Shown here: positions 1 to 10,406 of the stretch, in pieces
How positions within the stretch are numbered: position 1 is the stretch's first letter
Layout of the letters: each line of letters opens with the position of its first letter
Assembly (NCBI RefSeq): GCF_002192455.1
Contig: NZ_CP021744.1
Coordinates: forward strand, 6,472,501-6,536,500
DNA from: Streptomyces albireticuli
GTDB lineage: Bacteria; Actinomycetota; Actinomycetes; Streptomycetales; Streptomycetaceae
Direction: 5' to 3'
DNA length: 64,000 nt
The notes under the pieces: model-generated
Told to the model about the DNA's origin: nothing
The model's input: only the letters and a program-made list of their open reading frames with translations
The model's database searches: none
Made by a program: the position numbers and the translations under genes

Positions 1-1816
<1,816 letters not shown>

Positions 1817-1889
1817 AGTTGCTCGCGTCCACTGTGTAGGTTCTGAAGTAACGACCCGTGTCGATATCCGGTTTCGTTAATTTCATAGA

Positions 1890-2008
1890 GTTTCGGTGGT
1901 CATAGCGTTAGGGAAACGCCCGGTTACATTCCGAACCCGGAAGCTAAGCCTTTCAGCGCCGATGGTACTGCATGGGGGACCGTGTGGGAGAGTAGGACGC
2001 CGCCGAAC
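1890..2008 (+). rRNA. 5S ribosomal RNA
   Basis: A 119-nt segment begins gtttcggtggtcatagc and ends gacgccgccgaac, with the conserved internal cccggttacattccgaaccc and the 3' strand of helix I pairing with the 5' end. It follows the 23S gene by about 75 nt, as the last gene of an rrn operon, and is followed at once by a strong terminator. Ends are assigned by pairing of the terminal helix and are good to a base or two. Confidence 0.95.
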
Positions 2009-2016
2009 AAATTTTG

Positions 2017-2064
2017 AAGAAAGCCCCTTGGGGAACCGAATCCGGTTCCCCAAGGGGCTTTCTT
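2017..2064 (+). terminator. rrn operon terminator, 22-bp perfect stem
   Basis: Positions 2017-2038 and 2043-2064 are perfect inverted repeats with a 4-nt loop (aatc). It lies 9 nt after 5S and separates the rRNA operon from the downstream phosphatidyltransferase gene. There is only a short T-rich tail, as is common for Streptomyces terminators. Confidence 0.93.
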
Positions 2065-2180
2065 GCATTTCCCCCACGTCTTTCCCGGTCCCTCGCCCGA
2101 CCCCTCTGCACGGGCCGGCCGGGGCTGAGGGTAGGGTCATGGGGCATCGTTGGTACATTTCCCCCACAGGAGGCCCCCGG

Positions 2181-2789
2181 GTGGAGGTCCAGGAGACGCG
2201 AGTCCAGACCGACCGTGTCCTCACCATCCCGAACATCCTCAGCATGGCGCGCCTCGTCGGCGTACCACTCTTCCTGTGGCTGATCCTCCGGCCGGTCATC
2301 GACGGCCACAACAGCGACGGATGGGCCCTGCTGGTGCTCGCGCTGAGCGGCGTGAGCGACTACCTCGACGGAAAGCTCGCCCGGCGCTGGAATCAGATCA
2401 GCAGCCTCGGCCGGCTCCTCGACCCCGCCGCCGACCGGCTCTACATCCTTTCCACCCTCGTCGGCCTCACCTGGAGGGAGATCCTTCCGCTCTGGATGAC
2501 CGCCGCACTCGTCGCGCGCGAGGCGATGCTCCTGGTCATGGTGTGGATTCTGCGCCGGCACGGCTATCCGCCCCCGCAGGTCAACTTCCTCGGGAAGGCC
2601 GCGACCTTCAATCTGATGTACGCGTTCCCGTTGCTGCTTCTCAGTGACGGTGGCGGCTGGCTGGGCTCACTCGCCGCGATTTTCGGATGGGCGTTCGCCG
2701 GATGGGGTACAACCCTGTATTGGTGGGCAGGGATCCTCTATGTGGTCCAGGTCCGCCGCCTAGTGAAGGCGGACCGCAAGTCCGACTGA
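2181..2789 (+). CDS. CDP-alcohol phosphatidyltransferase (PgsA-type membrane enzyme)
   Basis: A 202-aa integral membrane enzyme of the CDP-OH-P-transferase family, which moves a phosphatidyl group from a CDP-diacylglycerol-like donor to an alcohol such as glycerol-3-phosphate or inositol-phosphate. The family signature D-x2-DG-x2-AR-x8-G-x3-D-x3-D is intact (SDYLDGKLAR, then GRLLDPAADR). Four to six hydrophobic segments follow. The GTG at 2181 is chosen because aggagg lies 7 nt upstream; the frame is open further back but only through the 5S gene. It heads a block like Rv1822 (pgsA2) to Rv1832 of M. tuberculosis (order from memory). Substrate specificity cannot be read from the sequence. Confidence 0.88.
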   Translation: MEVQETRVQTDRVLTIPNILSMARLVGVPLFLWLILRPVIDGHNSDGWALLVLALSGVSDYLDGKLARRWNQISSLGRLLDPAADRLYILSTLVGLTWREILPLWMTAALVAREAMLLVMVWILRRHGYPPPQVNFLGKAATFNLMYAFPLLLLSDGGGWLGSLAAIFGWAFAGWGTTLYWWAGILYVVQVRRLVKADRKSD

Positions 2790-2905
2790 CCTCGCCGGAG
2801 TTCCGGAGCCCTACCAGGGCCGGCTGCCGTATGTGAGATACGCAGACCGGCCGGGGCGCGTGCAGTCGGAAATGACCGTCGTCTCCCGAGGAGGACGCTT
2901 CCGAC

Positions 2906-5401
2906 ATGAAGGCCGTCGTGATGGCCGGTGGTGAGGGCACGCGCCTTCGCCCCATGACCTCGAGCATGCCCAAGCCGCTCCTGCCGGTGGCCAACCGGCC
3001 GATCATGGAGCATGTGCTGCGACTGCTCAAGCGGCACGGACTCACCGAGACCGTCGTGACCGTGCAGTTCCTCGCCTCCCTCGTCAAGAACTACTTCGGT
3101 GACGGCGAGGAACTGGGCATGGAGCTCACCTACGCCAATGAGGAAAAGCCACTCGGCACGGCGGGCAGCGTCAAGAACGCCGAGGAGGCGCTCAAGGACG
3201 ATGCCTTCCTGGTGATCTCCGGGGACGCCCTCACCGATTTCGACCTCACCGACCTGATCCGTTTCCACAAGGAGAAGGGCGCCCTCGTCACGGTCTGCCT
3301 GACACGGGTGCCCAACCCTCTGGAATTCGGCATCACGATCGTCGACGAGAGCGGCAAGGTCGACCGTTTCCTGGAGAAACCCACCTGGGGCCAGGTCTTC
3401 TCCGACACCGTGAACACCGGCATCTACGTCATGGAGCCGGAGGTCTTCGACTACGTCGAGGCCGATGTGCCCGTCGACTGGTCGGGCGATGTCTTCCCGC
3501 AGCTGATGAAGGAGGGCAAGCCCGTCTTCGGCTATGTCGCCGAGGGCTACTGGGAGGACGTCGGCACCCATGAGAGCTACGGCAAGGCCCAGGCCGACGT
3601 CCTCGAAGGAAGAGTCGACGTCGACATAGACGGTTTCGAGATCTCGCCCGGGGTCTGGGTCGCCGAAGGCGCGGAGGTCCACCCCGACGCCGTGCTGCGC
3701 GGCCCCCTCTACATCGGCGACTACGCCAAGGTCGAGGCCGGCGCCGAGATCCGCGAGCACACCGTCGTGGGCTCCAACGTCGTCGTCAAGAGCGGAGCCT
3801 TCCTCCACAAGGCCGTCGTCCACGACAACGTCTACGTCGGCCAGCAGTGCAATCTGCGCGGCTGTGTCATCGGCAAGAACACCGACATCATGCGCGCCGC
3901 CCGGATCGAGGACGGAGCCGTCATCGGGGACGAGTGCCTGATCGGTGAGGAATCGATTATTCAGGGCAACGTCCGCGTCTATCCCTTCAAGACCGTCGAG
4001 GCCGGCGCCTTCGTCAACACCTCGGTCATCTGGGAGTCCCGCGGCCAGGCGCACCTCTTCGGCGCCCGCGGCGTGTCCGGGATCCTCAATGTGGAGATCA
4101 CCCCGGAGCTCGCGGTCCGGCTCGCCGGGGCGTACGCCACCACGCTCAAGAAGGGCTCGACGGTCACCACGGCCCGCGACCACTCCCGGGGCGCCCGGGC
4201 GCTCAAGCGGGCGGTGATCTCCGCGCTCCAGGCCAGCGCCATAGACGTCCGGGACCTGGAGAACGTCCCGCTGCCCGTCGCCCGTCAGCAGACCGCGCGG
4301 GGCAGCGCCGGCGGCATCATGATCCGTACCTCGCCCGGGGTGCCGGACTCCGTGGACATCATGTTCTTCGACGAGCGCGGCGCCGACCTCTCCCAGGCCG
4401 GCCAGCGCAAGCTCGACCGGGTCTACGCCCGCCAGGAGTACCGGCGCGCCTTCCCCGGCGAGATCGGCGACCTGTCCTTCCCCTCCAGCGTCTACGACTC
4501 CTACACCGGCTCCCTGCTGCGGTCCGTGGACACCAGCGGGGTCGCCGAGGCCGGGCTCAAGGTCGTGGTCGACGCGTCGAACGGCAGCGCCGGCCTCGTC
4601 CTGCCCAGCCTCCTCGGCCGGCTCGGCGTGGACGCCTTCACCATCAACCCCGGGCTCGACGAGGCACGTCCGACCGAGACCGCCGAGACCCGCCGGTCCG
4701 GTCTGGTCCGGCTCGGCGAGATCGTGGCGTCGGCACGGGCCGCCTTCGGGGTGCGGTTCGACCCGGTGGGCGAGCGGATCTCGCTCGTGGACGAGCGCGG
4801 GCGCATCGTCGAGGACGACCGGGCACTGCTCGTCCTCCTCGACCTGGTCGCCGCCGAGCGCCGCAGCGGGAAGGTGGCGCTGCCGGTGACCACGACCCGC
4901 ATCGCCGAGCAGGTGGCCGCGTACCACGGCACCCAGGTGGAGTGGACGACGACCTCACCCGACGACCTCACCAGGGTCGGCCGCGCCGATACGACGATCT
5001 TCGGCGGGGACGGGCGCGGCGGGTTCATCGTGCCCGAGTCCAGCAGCGTCTTCGACGGCACCGCCGCCTTCGTACGGCTCATCGGGCTGGTGGCCCGTAC
5101 GCAGCTCACGCTCAGCCAGATAGACGCCCGCATCCCCAGGGCCCATGTGCTGCGCCGGGACCTGGCGACGCCGTGGGCCGTCAAGGGGCTCGTCATGCGG
5201 CACGTCGTCGAGGCGGCCGGGGACCGCTCGGTGGACACCACCGACGGCGTCCGGGTGGTCGAGGCCGACGGCCGCTGGGTGATGGTCCTGCCCGACCCGG
5301 CCGAGGCCGTGACCCACCTGTGGGCGGAGGGGCCTGACGACGCCTCGGCGCAGGCGCTGCTCGACGAGTGGTCGGCGGTCGTGGACGGCGCCGGGCGCTG
5401 A
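2906..5401 (+). CDS. manC: Mannose-1-phosphate guanylyltransferase fused to a degenerate phosphomannomutase-like domain
   Basis: An 831-aa protein with an N-terminal nucleotidyltransferase domain (about 1-240; GGEGTRLRPMT signature, PKPLLPV, acceptor-site SGDALTDFD), a left-handed beta-helix hexapeptide segment (about 250-370) and a C-terminal phosphohexomutase-fold region (about 390-825). It should make GDP-mannose from mannose-1-phosphate and GTP for glycolipids and protein O-mannosylation. Streptomyces coelicolor SCO1388, annotated ManC, has this architecture as I recall. In the mutase part the catalytic loop TASHNP reads RTSPGV (around S476), the metal loop DGDxDR reads DPVGER (from D619), and the phosphate loop RxSGTEP reads LPDPAEA, so mutase activity is unlikely. 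The start has gaggagg upstream. Confidence 0.88.
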   Translation: MKAVVMAGGEGTRLRPMTSSMPKPLLPVANRPIMEHVLRLLKRHGLTETVVTVQFLASLVKNYFGDGEELGMELTYANEEKPLGTAGSVKNAEEALKDDAFLVISGDALTDFDLTDLIRFHKEKGALVTVCLTRVPNPLEFGITIVDESGKVDRFLEKPTWGQVFSDTVNTGIYVMEPEVFDYVEADVPVDWSGDVFPQLMKEGKPVFGYVAEGYWEDVGTHESYGKAQADVLEGRVDVDIDGFEISPGVWVAEGAEVHPDAVLRGPLYIGDYAKVEAGAEIREHTVVGSNVVVKSGAFLHKAVVHDNVYVGQQCNLRGCVIGKNTDIMRAARIEDGAVIGDECLIGEESIIQGNVRVYPFKTVEAGAFVNTSVIWESRGQAHLFGARGVSGILNVEITPELAVRLAGAYATTLKKGSTVTTARDHSRGARALKRAVISALQASAIDVRDLENVPLPVARQQTARGSAGGIMIRTSPGVPDSVDIMFFDERGADLSQAGQRKLDRVYARQEYRRAFPGEIGDLSFPSSVYDSYTGSLLRSVDTSGVAEAGLKVVVDASNGSAGLVLPSLLGRLGVDAFTINPGLDEARPTETAETRRSGLVRLGEIVASARAAFGVRFDPVGERISLVDERGRIVEDDRALLVLLDLVAAERRSGKVALPVTTTRIAEQVAAYHGTQVEWTTTSPDDLTRVGRADTTIFGGDGRGGFIVPESSSVFDGTAAFVRLIGLVARTQLTLSQIDARIPRAHVLRRDLATPWAVKGLVMRHVVEAAGDRSVDTTDGVRVVEADGRWVMVLPDPAEAVTHLWAEGPDDASAQALLDEWSAVVDGAGR

Positions 5402-5408
5402 CCGCCCC

Positions 5409-5435
5409 GACCCGCCGGGCCACGCCCGGCGGGTC
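5409..5435 (+). terminator. Rho-independent-like hairpin after manC
   Basis: A 12-bp perfect stem (5409-5420 with 5424-5435) with a 3-nt loop starts 8 nt after the manC stop codon. A pyrimidine-rich tail with a T run (cttccctttt) follows at 5441-5450. It probably separates manC from the DUF881 operon. Confidence 0.8.
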
Positions 5436-5506
5436 GCCGTCTTCCCTTTTCCGGGATCCGGCACGCCGGTGGGGCCATTGGGAGACGACGGCCCCGACGT
5501 GCGACG

Positions 5507-6406
5507 ATGTGCGGCATGTCGCAGCAGCCCCCCGTTCGGAGGACGGCAACGCCGTCCCCGCGCCCCGATGCCTCGATGTCGCTGCTGACCAATGTGATGG
5601 ACCACAGCCTCGACGAGGGCTACGCGGAGGCGGCCGCCCGGCGCGCCGCGGAGGGCGGGCAGCAGCTGCCCACCGCCCTGCGTGCCAAGTTGGGGCTCGC
5701 GGCCGCGCTGCTGCTCGCCGCGGTGGTGGTGACGCTGGGCGCGGCCCAGGCGCGGATATCGGCTCCGACACTGGCCAAGGAGCGCCAGCAGCTCATCGAC
5801 CGCATCCAGAAGGAGTCCTCCGACGCGGACGCGCTCCAGAAGAACGTCGACACCCTCCGGGACGCGGTCGGCACCAAGCAGCGCGACGTGCTGGAGAAAC
5901 ACGGCGGGGACAAGGCCGACTTGGTGGCCCTGCTCGCCGGGGCCACCGCCGTGCAGGGGCCCGGCCTCAAGTTGGTCGTCGACGACGCCAAGCAGACCAA
6001 GCAGAGCGGTGCCGGCGGACCGCGCGAGAGCAGCGGCTTCTCCGACACGGGCCGGGTGCGCGACCGCGACATGCAACGGATCGTCAACGGCCTGTGGCAG
6101 TCGGGGGCGGAGGCGATCGCGGTGAACGGGCAGCGGCTGACGGCGCTGTCCGCGATCCGGGCCGCCGGTGACGCCATACTGGTCGACAACAAGCCACTGC
6201 CGCCGCCGTACACGGTGCTGGCGGTCGGGGACGGGGAGCGGCTTGTCACGGCCTTCCAGCGGAGCGCCGACGGGCACTACCTCCGCGCTCTCCAGGAGAG
6301 CTTCGGGGTCCGCACGAGCATCTCCGCCCAGGGCGAGGTCCGGCTGCCGGCCGCGCCGAGCCTGATCGTACGTAACGCAAAGCCGCAGGGGAAGGGCACA
6401 TCGTGA
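5507..6406 (+). CDS. DUF881 family membrane-anchored protein
   Basis: A 299-aa protein with a short cytoplasmic N-terminus (motif MDHSLDEGYAEAAARR near residue 30), one transmembrane segment (about 64-86, LGLAAALLLAAVVVTLGAAQA), an extracytoplasmic coiled coil (about 88-130) and a DUF881 domain. DUF881 proteins flank the small basic protein gene in actinobacteria and Firmicutes; their biochemical role is not established and a cell-division or envelope role is inferred from neighbours. The downstream sbp gene overlaps by 4 nt, so translation is probably coupled. The ATG at 5516 is an alternative start. No clear Shine-Dalgarno is present at either. Confidence 0.85.
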   Translation: MCGMSQQPPVRRTATPSPRPDASMSLLTNVMDHSLDEGYAEAAARRAAEGGQQLPTALRAKLGLAAALLLAAVVVTLGAAQARISAPTLAKERQQLIDRIQKESSDADALQKNVDTLRDAVGTKQRDVLEKHGGDKADLVALLAGATAVQGPGLKLVVDDAKQTKQSGAGGPRESSGFSDTGRVRDRDMQRIVNGLWQSGAEAIAVNGQRLTALSAIRAAGDAILVDNKPLPPPYTVLAVGDGERLVTAFQRSADGHYLRALQESFGVRTSISAQGEVRLPAAPSLIVRNAKPQGKGTS

Positions 6407-6735
6407 TCGCCGTATTGGGCCTCGTCGTGGGAGTCGTGGTCGGACTTGTCGTCCGCCCCGTGGTGCCGACGGCGGTCGAGCCCTATCTGCCCATCGCCGT
6501 CGTGGCGGCACTCGACGCGGTGTTCGGCGGGCTCCGCGCGATGCTCGACGGGATCTTCGACGACAAGGTGTTCGTCGTCTCCTTCCTGTCCAACGTGGTG
6601 GTGGCCGCGCTGATCGTCTTCCTCGGCGACAAGCTCGGCGTCGGGGCGCAGCTGTCCACCGGCGTCGTGGTCGTCCTGGGCATCCGGATCTTCTCCAACG
6701 CGGCCGCCATCCGGCGGCACGTCTTCCGGGCGTGA
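6403..6735 (+). CDS. sbp: Small basic family protein (DUF1290, Sbp)
   Basis: A 110-aa, strongly hydrophobic protein with three predicted transmembrane segments (about 3-20, 28-47 and 57-76) and a last hydrophobic stretch before a basic C-terminus (RIFSNAAAIRRHVFRA). Length and pattern fit the small basic protein family first seen next to ftsZ-region genes in Bacillus. Its GTG start overlaps the upstream DUF881 stop (GTGA), and its own stop overlaps the next DUF881 start the same way, so the three genes form a tightly coupled operon. Function is unknown. Confidence 0.87.
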   Translation: MIAVLGLVVGVVVGLVVRPVVPTAVEPYLPIAVVAALDAVFGGLRAMLDGIFDDKVFVVSFLSNVVVAALIVFLGDKLGVGAQLSTGVVVVLGIRIFSNAAAIRRHVFRA

Positions 6736-7994
6736 GCGGGATGAGCGCCGAGGACACCCCGGAGGAGCCGGGGCGCACCGAGAAGCCCGCCGGAGCGTCC
6801 GGGGCCCGGCCCGCCGGTACGCCGGGCGGAGCGGCCGCCGAAGGCCCCTCCGCGGCCCCCGAGGGCGTTCCCGCCGACGCCGCCGGGGAGGCTTCCGCCG
6901 ACTCCGCCGCGCCGGGACCCGGCGCGGAGCCGGAGGAGGGCCGGAAGGCCGTGAAGCCTTCGAAGTCCAGGAAGGCGCCGAAATCTCCCGAGCCGCCGCG
7001 TTCACTGGAGAAGCCCGAGAAGGCCGGGGAGCCGGGGAAGGCCGGAGGCTCGGGGAAGCCCGGGGAGCCGAAGGAGCCCCGCGAGCCGGAGCCGTCGGCC
7101 GGTGCCGTTCCGCCGGGGCCCGGCGGGGAAGCGGAAACGGAAGCGGAATCAGAGCCCAAACCCGAGCCGGCGGTCGCGGCCGGCCCGGTGGCCGGCCCCC
7201 GGGCCGAGGAGGACTCCGGGCCGCTGCCGGGAGCCGCCGCCGGGATCCCGCCGTCGCCCCCGGAAGCCGCGCCGCTGACCGGCCGTCAGCGCCTGGTGAA
7301 CGGCCTGTGGCCGCCCCGGGTGACCCGGGCCCAGCTGACCGTCGCCGTGCTGCTCTGCGTGCTCGGCCTCGGCCTGGCCATCCAGGTCCGTTCGACCAAC
7401 GACAGCAGCGCGCTGCGCGGTGCCCGCCAGGAGGACCTCGTCCGGATCCTGGACGAGCTGGACAACCGCACCAAGCGGCTGGAGGACGAGAAGCGGCGTC
7501 TGGAGGGGCAGCGCACCGAGCTGGAGAGCAGCTCCAACCAGGCCGCGGAGGCCCGTAAGCAGACCGCGCAGAAGGAACAGCAGCTCGGGGTCCTCGCGGG
7601 TACCGTGGCGGCGGAGGGGCCCGGCATCGAGCTCACGGTGAGCGATCCCAAGGGGGCGGTCGAGGCGGACAAACTGCTCGACGCCCTCCAGGAGCTGCGC
7701 GCCGCGGGCGCGGAGGCGATCCAGATCAACGACGTACGGATCGCCGCCGACACCTATTTCTCGGGCGTGGCGGGGAAGGTGGAGATCGATGGCAAAAAGG
7801 TCTCCCAGCCCTACCGGTTCAAGGTGATCGGCAAGCCGCAGGACCTGGAGCCGGCCCTGAACATCCCCGGAGGAGTGGTGCAGACTCTGGAGAAGGAACG
7901 GGCGGGCATCACGGTCCAGCGGTCTGAGAAGATCATTGTCGATGCCTTGCGCCCGGCGAAGCGGCCTGACTACGCTCGGTCGTCATCGCAGTGA
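6732..7994 (+). CDS. DUF881 family protein with long low-complexity N-terminal extension
   Basis: A 420-aa second DUF881 paralogue. Residues 1-190 are a disordered Pro/Ala/Glu/Lys-rich tract. One transmembrane helix follows at about 198-214 (LTVAVLLCVLGLGLAIQV), then a coiled coil (about 220-285) and the DUF881 domain to the end. The GTG at 6732 overlaps the sbp stop; an ATG three codons on is the alternative. The N-terminal tract makes this protein longer than the upstream paralogue and is presumably cytoplasmic. The pair probably forms an envelope complex with Sbp (inference from conserved order). Confidence 0.85.
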   Translation: MSGMSAEDTPEEPGRTEKPAGASGARPAGTPGGAAAEGPSAAPEGVPADAAGEASADSAAPGPGAEPEEGRKAVKPSKSRKAPKSPEPPRSLEKPEKAGEPGKAGGSGKPGEPKEPREPEPSAGAVPPGPGGEAETEAESEPKPEPAVAAGPVAGPRAEEDSGPLPGAAAGIPPSPPEAAPLTGRQRLVNGLWPPRVTRAQLTVAVLLCVLGLGLAIQVRSTNDSSALRGARQEDLVRILDELDNRTKRLEDEKRRLEGQRTELESSSNQAAEARKQTAQKEQQLGVLAGTVAAEGPGIELTVSDPKGAVEADKLLDALQELRAAGAEAIQINDVRIAADTYFSGVAGKVEIDGKKVSQPYRFKVIGKPQDLEPALNIPGGVVQTLEKERAGITVQRSEKIIVDALRPAKRPDYARSSSQ

Positions 7995-8071
7995 GGCGGG
8001 CGGGCATGGGGGCTTCACGCGGAGGCCACGAGGTTGCGGGGGGTCGGCGCACCAAGTCGAGGGTGCGTGGT

Positions 8072-8098
8072 GGAAACTGTCTGTTGACCACGGACGTT
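8072..8098 (+). promoter_or_regulatory. Possible ECF-sigma-type promoter in the DUF881-garA gap
   Basis: The 190-nt gap 7995-8184 contains ggaaac (8072-8077), a 17-nt spacer and cgtt (8095-8098), resembling ECF-sigma promoters with a GGAAC-type -35. It is about 85 nt upstream of the FHA gene. Single short matches like this occur by chance, so this is only a candidate. No terminator is seen in the gap. In mycobacteria gcvH occupies this place. Confidence 0.25.
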
Positions 8099-8184
8099 GT
8101 ATGGATGTCCAGGTCGGACGGTGTGTGCATCGAGGGTTTGTCCTGCCCCACGGGCGGGTCTGTTTCGGTCAAGGGGAATCGCCC

Positions 8185-8964
8185 GTGAAGTTGTTTGCGA
8201 AGTTGTTCGGCAAGAGCGCACGCCAGGAGGGTGGCAGCTCCGCTCGCCACCGGGCGTCGCGCCCCGCGGAAGGCGGGGAAGGCACCCAGGAAGGGCGCCC
8301 GCTGTTCCGGGACCAGGTGGGTGGGTCCGGCGATGTCCAGCACGGACACGGCGGGTCCGCTGTTGACCCCGCCGCAGGTGGGCCCATAGGTTTCGGAGCA
8401 CCAGCGACCTCAAGCGCGGGTGGAGGGTATGCCTTGCCGGTATGTACGAGGTGCGGCCACCGGAACGCCGAGGCCAGCAGGTTCTGCTCCAATTGCGGCG
8501 CGCCGCTGCGGCCGGGTGCCGTCGCCGAGCGCGCCTCGGAGACCACGTCGACGATCTCCATCTCCGGCCTTGAGGCCTATGACTCGGAGGCCACCGGCCA
8601 GACGCCGATCCCGACGCTCTCGCCCGAGGCACAGGCGGCGGTCGACGCCCTTCCGCTGGGCTCCGCCCTCCTGGTGGTGCGCCGCGGTCCGAACTCGGGC
8701 AGCCGCTTCCTGCTGGACGGCGACCTGACCACGGCGGGCCGGCACCCGCAGAGCGACATCTTCCTCGACGACGTGACCGTCTCCCGGCGCCACGTGGAGT
8801 TCCGCAGAGGCCAGGACGGCGGCTTCACCGTCGCCGACGTCGGCAGCCTCAACGGCACCTACGTCAACCGTGAGCGCATCGACTCGGTCGCCCTCCAGAA
8901 CGGCGACGAGGTCCAGATCGGCAAGTACCGTCTGGTCTTCTACGGCAGCCAGCGAGGCATCTGA
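8185..8964 (+). CDS. garA: FHA-domain signalling protein, GarA/OdhI type
   Basis: A 259-aa protein. Residues about 90-115 form a zinc ribbon (CTRCGHRN...FCSNCG). The segment SETTSTISIS holds the conserved ETTS phospho-acceptor motif, and the FHA domain follows (about 160-255; GRHPQSDIFLDD, SRRHVEF, NGTYVN). In the family, a Ser/Thr kinase phosphorylates the ETTS threonines and the protein then switches between auto-inhibition and binding 2-oxoglutarate dehydrogenase or glutamate dehydrogenase. The GTG at 8185 is chosen for aagggga 7 nt upstream and the MKLFAKLFGK-like start known in Streptomyces homologues. The N-terminal about 90 residues are low complexity. Confidence 0.9.
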   Translation: MKLFAKLFGKSARQEGGSSARHRASRPAEGGEGTQEGRPLFRDQVGGSGDVQHGHGGSAVDPAAGGPIGFGAPATSSAGGGYALPVCTRCGHRNAEASRFCSNCGAPLRPGAVAERASETTSTISISGLEAYDSEATGQTPIPTLSPEAQAAVDALPLGSALLVVRRGPNSGSRFLLDGDLTTAGRHPQSDIFLDDVTVSRRHVEFRRGQDGGFTVADVGSLNGTYVNRERIDSVALQNGDEVQIGKYRLVFYGSQRGI

Positions 8965-9008
8965 TCCTCCCCCGGACGCCGTCCGGGGGAAGACCTCCAG
9001 GAAGGGCC

Positions 9009-9794
9009 ATGCTTCGAACACCGTCGGGCGGTGCCGGATCCTCCGGCGCCGCCGGCCCGGACGGGCGGCTGGTGAGCATCGGCACGGTGCTCAATCTGCT
9101 GCGTGACGAGTTCCCCGAGGTCACCATCTCCAAGATCCGCTTCCTGGAGGCGGAGGGCCTGGTGGAGCCGCAGCGCACCCCGTCCGGCTATCGCAAGTTC
9201 AGCGAGGCGGACGTGGAGCGGCTCGGTTACGTCCTGCGGATGCAGCGGGACCACTATCTGCCGCTGAAGGTCATCAGGGAGCACCTCGACGCCCTCGCCA
9301 GGGGGGAGCAGGCCCAGCTCCCCGCCCCCGGCAAGCCCCGGGACGCCCTGGGCGCCCTGGAGGCCGGGGCCGAGGGCGCGGCCGGCCTGGAGGACCCGGC
9401 GCGGGCGGGCTCGGGGCGCCCCACGGCGGCCCGGATCGGCCGCGCGGAGCTGCTGAGCGCCACCGGGGTCACGGAGAGTGAGCTGGTGGAGTGGGAGTCG
9501 TACGGCCTGATCGCCGCCCACCCGGACGGCGGATTCCACGCCGACTCCGTCGCGGTGGCCAAGCTCGTCGCCGACCTGGGCCGTTTCGGCCTGGAGCCCC
9601 GTCACCTGCGCGCCATGCGGGCCGCCGCCGACCGCCAGGCCGATCTTGTCGAACAACTGGTCGCACCGCTGCGCAGGCACCGCAATCCCCAGACCAGGGC
9701 GCATGCGGAGGCCACCGCGCGCGAGCTCGCGGCGCTGTCCGTGAGGCTCCACGCGGCGCTTGTGCAGGCCGCTCTGCGCGCGGGTTCGCACTGA
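9009..9794 (+). CDS. ftsR: MerR-family regulator FtsR (Rv1828-like)
   Basis: A 261-aa regulator with an N-terminal winged helix (about 20-90: SIGTVLNLLRDEFPEVTISKIRFLE, GYRKFSEADVERL) and a C-terminal second winged-helix-like domain (about 140-210) instead of a typical effector domain. In Corynebacterium the orthologue FtsR activates ftsZ expression (family knowledge). The gene lies 44 nt after garA, with aggaaggg upstream of the ATG, and is probably cotranscribed with it. A Pro/Ala/Gly-rich linker separates the domains. Confidence 0.85.
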   Translation: MLRTPSGGAGSSGAAGPDGRLVSIGTVLNLLRDEFPEVTISKIRFLEAEGLVEPQRTPSGYRKFSEADVERLGYVLRMQRDHYLPLKVIREHLDALARGEQAQLPAPGKPRDALGALEAGAEGAAGLEDPARAGSGRPTAARIGRAELLSATGVTESELVEWESYGLIAAHPDGGFHADSVAVAKLVADLGRFGLEPRHLRAMRAAADRQADLVEQLVAPLRRHRNPQTRAHAEATARELAALSVRLHAALVQAALRAGSH

Positions 9795-9834
9795 CCGGCG
9801 AGTGCCCGACTACCCAAACCTGCCGGGCACGTCC

Positions 9835-9840
9835 TAGGGT
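9835..9840 (+). promoter_or_regulatory. -10 box of a probable leaderless promoter
   Basis: taggGT-type hexamer (tagggt) sits 6 nt before the GTG of the bifunctional nuclease gene, and no Shine-Dalgarno is present. Transcription would begin at or next to the start codon. No convincing -35 was found. Confidence 0.5.
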
Positions 9841-9846
9841 TGCTGT

Positions 9847-10320
9847 GTGAACGAGCTCGATGTCGTGGGTGTCCGGGTGGAAATGCCCTCCAACCAGCCG
9901 ATCGTGCTCCTGCGTGAAGTGGGAGGCGACCGTTACCTCCCGATCTGGATCGGACCGGGAGAGGCTACGGCCATCGCCTTCGCCCAGCAGGGCATGGCGC
10001 CGGCCCGTCCGCTGACCCATGACCTGTTCAAGGACGTGCTGGAAGCGGTCGGGCAGCAGCTCACCGAGGTCCGCATCACGGACCTGCGGGAGGGCGTGTT
10101 CTACGCGGAGCTCGTCTTCGCCAGCGGGGTGGAGGTCAGCGCCAGGCCGTCCGACGCCATAGCGCTGGCGCTGCGCACCGGTACGCCGATCTACGGCAGC
10201 GACGGTGTGCTGGACGACGCCGGGATCGCGATCCCGGACGAGCAGGAGGACGAGGTCGAGAAGTTCCGTGAATTCCTCGACCAGATCTCGCCGGAGGACT
10301 TCGGCACCAACAGCCAGTGA
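9847..10320 (+). CDS. Bifunctional nuclease domain protein (DUF151/BFN)
   Basis: A 157-aa protein of the DUF151 family; plant and bacterial members have been reported to have DNase/RNase activity. Conserved stretches seen are VVGVRVEMPSNQPIVLLRE, LPIWIGPGEATAIA and SARPSDAIALALRTGTPIY. The C-terminus is acidic (DEQEDEVEKFREFL). The start is the GTG at 9847, with an adjacent -10 box and no ribosome site. It corresponds to Rv1829 in the conserved block. Physiological role unknown. Confidence 0.85.
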   Translation: MNELDVVGVRVEMPSNQPIVLLREVGGDRYLPIWIGPGEATAIAFAQQGMAPARPLTHDLFKDVLEAVGQQLTEVRITDLREGVFYAELVFASGVEVSARPSDAIALALRTGTPIYGSDGVLDDAGIAIPDEQEDEVEKFREFLDQISPEDFGTNSQ

Positions 10321-10406
10321 GGCGCGCACCGGGTCGATGAGCCCGGGCGCAGGGGCGCATTCGAGTAGCCTTTCCCGGCGCGGGGATACGTAAAACCACT
10401 CTCTGG

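Noticed and set aside
1896..2180. Upstream extension of the phosphatidyltransferase frame
   Set aside because: It would translate the 5S rRNA and its terminator. The GTG at 2181 has a proper ribosome site.
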